A stretch of 64,000 nt of DNA from Bullera alba (taxonomy: Eukaryota; Basidiomycota; Tremellomycetes; Tremellales; Bulleraceae): assembly GCA_001600095.1 (NCBI GenBank), contig BCIX01000002.1, forward strand, positions 62,001 through 126,000, written 5' to 3'. The position numbers and the translations under genes were made by a program. Under the pieces are notes generated by a model, which saw only the letters and a program-made list of their open reading frames with translations, made no database searches and was not told the DNA's origin. Below are positions 59,139 to 64,000 of the stretch, in pieces; positions within the stretch are counted from its first letter, which is position 1; the number at the start of each line of letters is the position of its first letter.

Positions 59139-60319
59139 TTTGAGTGTGTAGGTGAGATGAATAGCTAGTTGACAGTTGAGTCAGTTCACTCCTTATGGAT
59201 ATATGGCCTGATGAGATGTGTAGGCGCTGAGCGCTGAGCGGTTCTTGGCGCTTGGCTCGAGGAGATGCTCGGACAAAGGAAGCAGTGGGGCTAGTTGCGG
59301 TGTTGTTGACGCGACTCACGTTGTTTATGCTGTGTGAGCTGGTGAGTGTAGCTGTTGCTAAGTGTTGTGAGAGTGAGTGATGGGGGGGAGTTGATGATGA
59401 GTTGCTGAGGTTGGGTGTTCTATTTAACTATCCCGTTGTGGTATGAGGTTCTTCGGGGTTGAGCGCTGAGCGCTGAGCGAGAGAGGAGTTGGAGGGAGTA
59501 AGGAGGATGAGTTGGAGACGCCAAAGGGATAGGGCAATCTCAGGGCAAAGGGTACATTGTAAACACCCCCACGGACCGCCTAGTTTCATCATCCATCCGT
59601 TCCGTAGGAAAGGGAGGGGGGCAGCGACTGCGGACGGCTTGATCACAGTGTTACGGCACCCAGCGTTATCTATTACGCGAGATGGGTAACCCGAGCCAGC
59701 TTCCCGGGCCGGGGGAGGTGTATTGAGAGACTGCACGAGGATAGAGATGGCGACGAGCGTGACGTCGGGTGCTGTTAGGTGGTGTTGCAGAGTCCGCTTC
59801 AGTCGCACAACGGACAGAGGACTACACTGATTCAGAGCAGACCAGAGCACGACCTTTGGTGGGACAAATAAAGCGATTCACATCCCACACGCACGTTTCC
59901 TCCGCTCGAGGCGTGCGGAAGGGATGAGCTGTTTCCCCCCTCGAGCCTTTGGTTTCAAACTCTGAGCCCCCTTGCTACTCCACTCCACTCTTTCCCCTTT
60001 TGTCTCGCTCGGGCATCAAAGCTCCCGTTAATGAGTCGGTCAAGGCACAGATGAGTTTCTGCATTCCACACTAAGGCAAGGCACGGGGGTTCAAATACAA
60101 AAGCGGAGTCAATTCGGGTCATCTGACTGCTCCGGCAGCTTGGATCTATCTCGGCCAAAGCCGCCGGCTCCACCGTGTTCTACCTCTCTCTCACCTCCGC
60201 CTCTCTCCCGCCTTTTAGCCTGGTCACGCAAATGCTGCCGAGCTTATCAGACCCGAAGCATCCTCGCCGGACAGCTTGCCGTTGCTAATCCTGGGTGTCA
60301 GCAACGTCCTGCCAAGAAA
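59139..60319. promoter_or_regulatory. Promoter side of the surface-protein gene and 3' flank of its neighbour
   Basis: No gene was seen in 1.2 kb. Besides the repeated GCGCTGAGCG element, GTGAG/TTGTTG-type repeats occur around 59330-59400. Minus-strand frame 59428-59850 shows no recognisable domain. Confidence 0.35.
59224..59479. repeat. Two 17-bp copies of a GCGCTGAGCG element
   Basis: GCGCTGAGCGCTGAGCG occurs at 59224-59240 and again at 59463-59479, 239 bases apart, upstream of the surface-protein gene that starts at 59138. Each copy is itself a tandem of GCGCTGA. The copies are seen directly; a regulatory role is inferred only from their position. Confidence 0.55.
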
Positions 60320-61592
60320 TCACCATGCGAGCAGCAGCGCTAATGTGGTCACAAGCGTAGGCACCGGTCCGCCATAGGAACTGGGGTGGGATCTAAGAGG
60401 ATTGCGACCCAACTCACTCGTCCAGGAGCAGACTGCCTCGGTCACCTAGAGCGTCTCGGGGGACCTCGAAGTCACCTCCTTGAATATCCGGGATGCCGTC
60501 CCAAGTGCCTTGAGGAGCGCTGTTGATGATAGACTCCTGTTGGCTCAAGTCGTCCGTGTTGAACAGGGCCGGACCGAGGTCGGCGATTTGGGAGTTGAAC
60601 CCGGCCGAACCCTCGTGGATGCCGTTGGACCACGAGCGGAGGTTGTCCTGGGACAGCTGGAGGAGGAGTCTGGGTCGGGGAATGGCGGTCGAGAGGATGT
60701 GGTGATGGTCGTGGGGGATGATGGTGAAGGGCAATTAAAGGGGGATGATTGCGAGATCAGCCGAGTAACACTGATACACTACTGCTGAAACACTCACACT
60801 GCCGTCTCGACCGAACACTTCTGGAGGATGATCGTCCTGACAAATCATTCGTAAGTTATATCTCGCTTGTATGTCGGAAGACTCAATGCTCACTTCTTGA
60901 TCAATTCTTGAATCACTATCAACCTCTTTTGGACTATATCCACCCTCTGCCTCACACAGACCTTTTGCTTGACTATTACCACAGCAACGTCGTTCCTTCC
61001 TCGGTCCCTGTCGTCTCGGTTGCGGTCGTCCCGGTTGTCGCGGTCGTCGCCTCGGTCACCCCCTCGACCACCCTCTTGACCTTTGTCGCCCTTGTCTCCG
61101 CCTTTGCCTTGATCCTCTCCCTTGTTGAGGTTGTTCTGAGCACCACCTTGCTCGCCTTTCGCCTTGTCTTCGGCGGCTTTGGCTTCTTCGGCGGCCTTGG
61201 CCTCTTCGGCAGCTTTGTCTGCTTCTCCTTGTCCCGCTCCAGCCTCTCCTCCTACTTCCTTGCCAACCTCGGCATCACCACAGTCCAGGGGTAGGGCGCT
61301 AGCAGAGGCAGCCGCGGCGGAAGAGGTGACAGCAGCTGCGGAGCTGGCGACGAGAGCGGCAGCGGAGACGGCTGAAGGGGTGGCGGTACCTTCAGCCTGG
61401 ACTGATCGTCGGAGAGCGGCATAGTGGAGTTCTATAGACGGTCAGCAATGCCCGCTACCTCGCATGGAATGGGGAGTGAAGAGGGTAGCGAATGAGTGGA
61501 CGGGATACAGGTCACTCACTATCGTGGACGTGCGGTCGAGCTATGGCCGCAGTGGACAACACCAGCATTGACAGCACCTTGAAGTACAGCAT
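60320..61592 (-). CDS. Secreted, charged-repeat surface protein with GPI-type tail
   Basis: Exon 1 encodes a signal peptide MLYFKVLSMLVLSTAAIA. A Ser/Ala-rich zone (ALVASSAAAVTSSAAAASAS) is followed by a lysine/glutamate repeat (KAAEEAKAAEEAKAAEDKAK) and an Asp/Arg-rich stretch (GDRGDDRDNRDDRNRDDRDR). A hydrophobic-basic segment (VKQKVCVRQRVDIVQKRLIV) and a folded-looking part (SWSNGIHEGSAGFNSQIADL) follow. If the stop after LLLDE is spliced out by a short intron (GTGAGTTGGG, acceptor CCCCAG, 37 nt), the protein ends YGGPVPTLVTTLALLLAW, a GPI-attachment-like tail. I favour this reading because of that tail. The exon border between the TGTTCGG exon and the later ones is uncertain. Function is unknown, probably cell wall. 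Confidence 0.65.
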
Positions 61593-63075
61593 GGCGAGAG
61601 AGATAGACGCTGGCTTCTGGTCAACGAGTGCTAGTAGGTGTAGACGGGATGGGGTCGAAGACAGTTGCAATATAGGACTGTAAGTAAAACTAGAGATGTG
61701 ATCGACCAGCGATACTTGTGAGAGGCAGAGGGCACCAGGCCGAGGAGTGAATGAGAGTGGAGTTGAGTATAGCACCAGGCTTGGAGAAACAACATCAGCA
61801 GGGGACGAGTTGAGACTTATGTAGGCGAACCCCCGTCCCGAGTGCTTTGCAGATTTGGGACGGATCTGGACATTGGCAGTCTTGGCATCAACAACGAGAT
61901 CTGGTCGTGTAGTGTTCCTGAACGACTGAGGTGGTCCGAGGCGACCATAGGTGGTTCGAGGCAACTGTGGTCAGTTGTCAGTCACGGTGGTCAGTCGTCT
62001 GAACGGTCGTCAGGGTGCTTTGTGCCTCCGGTTGAGAGGTCGGTCGCGGATACGGTAACTCTGAGCTCACATCCGGGTGACCGGCGTCATGGCAGCCCAG
62101 CGTGAAGAGCATGATCGATGACTGGTGTTACGAGATTGAAGTGTGGCCAAGCTGGATCAAGGGATCAAGATGGAAACGAAGGAGATCGATAGGCGTGACG
62201 GTTCTGTAGGTCAGCCTTCCCGTCAGTGTCCGTTCCTTCTCCAATCTCCAAGGAGGACACGTTCTGACTTGACGCGTTTGCTGCTCGTTGACAGCCTTCC
62301 GAATGTTGTCGATCTCTGCAGAAGTCTGCAGGACGATGTTACGATATGAGTCAAGACGGTCCGACTTCCGAGTTGCAACCCCGAGCCAAACACGCGCTCG
62401 GATCTGTTTTCAAAATTCGCTCATCAACTCAACTCGTTGTCACTGAACTTGCCAATGATCTCCTCGTGCATCTTTGCGTGACTCTTGCGTCTCGCGCGTT
62501 GGCCAAGTCGGAGTACATCGGCCATCGATCATGGACGTATGGACACGACCAAGCCCTCTCTCAGTCAACTTGCCGTCCTCTCCCACTCTCTCCCTCGCTT
62601 TCCCTCGGAGAGAGATTGGATCCGGACCCTCGGGACGAGCTACTGATGGGACCTAAATCCCCCGAGGGCTAATGAGGGACCCTACTTCCTCGTCGCGATC
62701 TTCACCTTCAACGGCAGTCAACGGCCCATCCCTTCATTGGCGGGAGAGTAAGCCAGATCAGTCAGCCTTAACACCACGGGGACCATGTGGCTCGAGCGTA
62801 ACGAGGTAGTGAAAGGATGGTCCAAAGTCCAAAGCCGATCGATCAGATCACTCAATCACCAATCACCGGGCATCCTTTGGAGATGCGTCGTAGCTGGATT
62901 ATAAAGACCTCTCTGGGAGTTACTCACCATGCATCCTACTGACATCTCAACAGCACTACGGTACTCGTACATCTCGCTTGACTCTTCTACCCGTTCAAGC
63001 TTGTTTGGGAATTGCATTGAACACTACTCGCCCTTAAACATATCACTACCCTCAACCCCGATCTCAGCCTTCGCA
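61593..63075. other. Gene-poor interval upstream of the carbonic anhydrase
   Basis: No gene was recognised in 1.48 kb. The last 180 bases include TATAAAG at about 62900-62906, which lies about 170 bases before the carbonic-anhydrase ATG. GGTCAG-containing repeats occur near 61970-62020 (GGTCAGTTGTCAGTCACGGTGGTCAG, imperfect). Confidence 0.4.
62900..62906 (+). promoter_or_regulatory. TATA-like element
   Basis: TATAAAG lies about 170 bases upstream of the carbonic anhydrase ATG. Only sequence and position support it. Confidence 0.35.
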
Positions 63076-64000
63076 ATGAATCAGACGTCGCTGGACTACC
63101 CCGAGATGGTAGGTCTCTCGTGCGCATACGTCGTAAGCTTGGGCCACGCTGACTTGGAGTAGAAAGAGCTCTTTGACCGGAATGCGGAATGGTCGAAGGA
63201 GATGTGGAAGAAGGATCCCTCTGTGAGTGTCTTGCCCACTCACACACACTCAGAGGCTTCTCGCCCTCCATATCCGTACTACTAGTCAAAGCGATTGAGG
63301 ACCTTTGCTGACACGCATCGACCAGTTCTTCCCCAAACACTATCCCGGTCAAAGACCAGAAATCCTTTGGATCGGATGTGAGTGGGCTTCAGCTATCCAC
63401 ATCTCCTACGGCATCCGTGATCCAGCTGTGTATCCCCTCGGAACATGGCTGACTGTCTGGCCTGCAGGCTCGGACGCCAGAGTACCGGAGACTACGATCA
63501 TGGGCATGGAGGTAGGACCAAACGATCTGAGCGCACTTGGATATATCGCTAAACTCTTTTCAGCCCGGAGACATCTTCACCCACCGCAACATCGCCAAGT
63601 GAGTCCTAGCACCCTGATCACGAATCGAGAGGGGTGAGCTAATTCACCTTAGTACTTATTCCCCCCATGACGACAGTTTGAACGCCGTCATGATGATCGC
63701 TCTGCAAAACTTCAAAGTCAAGCACATCGTCGTCACGGTAAGTCAAGTGGATCCAGAGGCTTGAGTGTGACGCTAATTGATTGAGAGTAGGGCCATACCA
63801 ATTGCGTGGGATGCAATCAAGCACTGAACATGTCCAAGTTACCGCCAGTACCCCCTTCGACCGCTTTGCAGCGATATGTCCAGCCCGTCGCGTCGCTAGC
63901 AAGGGTTCTGACCAATGAGGATGGACCGCCAACTCTGGACCTGCTCGTAGAGGTGAGTGCGACTCTAGCCATGACGGCGGGGATTGGCTGTCTGTGAAAC
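63076..64000 (+). CDS. Beta-class carbonic anhydrase (3' end beyond window)
   Basis: Beta carbonic anhydrase hydrates CO2 to bicarbonate and in yeasts links CO2 sensing to growth. The protein opens MNQTSLDYPEMKELFDRNAE, with EMWKKDPSFFPKHYPGQRPE, then zinc-site ILWIGC|SDARVPETTIMG with Cys and Asp-Arg pair. IFTHRNIANTYSPHDDSLNA and IVVTGHTNCVGCNQAL follow, supplying His and the second zinc Cys. The intron at the SDAR motif joins exactly at the Cys codon. The window ends inside an intron after TLDLLVE, so the C-terminus is missing. Six exons are visible. Confidence 0.92.

Overview
The window is a gene-dense, intron-rich nuclear segment of a basidiomycete yeast, most likely a tremellomycete. 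The evidence is direct: almost every gene is broken into 4-10 exons by introns of about 45-75 nt. The introns typically start GTGAGT, carry a CTGAC/CTGAT-like branch site 10-25 nt before the acceptor, and end CAG or TAG. Both strands are used about equally and intergenic gaps are short. Species cannot be named from the sequence. Exon structures were worked out by eye, so coordinates are start-to-stop spans and some small exons may be off.

Layout, left to right. 1-2.2 kb: two tandem copies of a small membrane- or GPI-anchored protein, the first cut by the window edge. 2.3-6.0 kb: COQ4 (ubiquinone assembly), a 75-residue cysteine-rich protein, and a 4EHP-type cap-binding protein. 8.0-13.7 kb: a PTR2-type peptide transporter and an LtrA-family membrane protein. 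14.3-17.1 kb: two unknown conserved-looking proteins. 17.2-22.3 kb: a secreted glycosidase-like protein and a ferric-reductase-type oxidoreductase. 22.3-24.1 kb: gene-poor, with a striking palindromic E-box cluster. 24.1-32.6 kb: NUS1 (dolichol synthesis), ribosomal protein uS8, and a large RING-containing SNF2 ATPase with a probable SUMO-interacting motif. 32.6-35 kb: mostly non-coding, with one possible small secreted protein. 35-45.2 kb: a GPI-anchored PEBP-like protein, adenylate kinase, a CRAL-TRIO/RhoGAP protein, sulfide:quinone oxidoreductase, a histidine-phosphatase protein and a ZNF511-like zinc-finger protein. 45.5-50.9 kb: V-ATPase subunit c, a second histidine-phosphatase paralogue and a mitochondrial ribosomal protein (uL24m-like). 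51.3-57.5 kb: an OCRL/INPP5B-like phosphoinositide 5-phosphatase and prephenate dehydrogenase. 58-61.6 kb: two surface proteins with signal peptides and GPI-type tails. 63.1 kb to the end: a beta-carbonic anhydrase, truncated by the window edge.

The genes are mainly housekeeping functions of mitochondria (COQ4, SQR, uL24m), membrane trafficking and uptake (PTR2, V-ATPase, 5-phosphatase, RhoGAP, ferric reductase), translation (uS8, 4EHP) and biosynthesis (TYR1, NUS1), mixed with lineage-restricted cell-surface proteins. There is no sign of a biosynthetic cluster, mobile element, CRISPR array or rRNA/tRNA gene. The most unusual items are the small protein with a ubiquitin-like LRLRGG run followed by a cysteine-rich tail, the tandem surface-protein pair, the GPI-anchored PEBP, the SNF2-RING protein with DEAA at motif II, and the palindromic CACGTG cluster at 23.5 kb.
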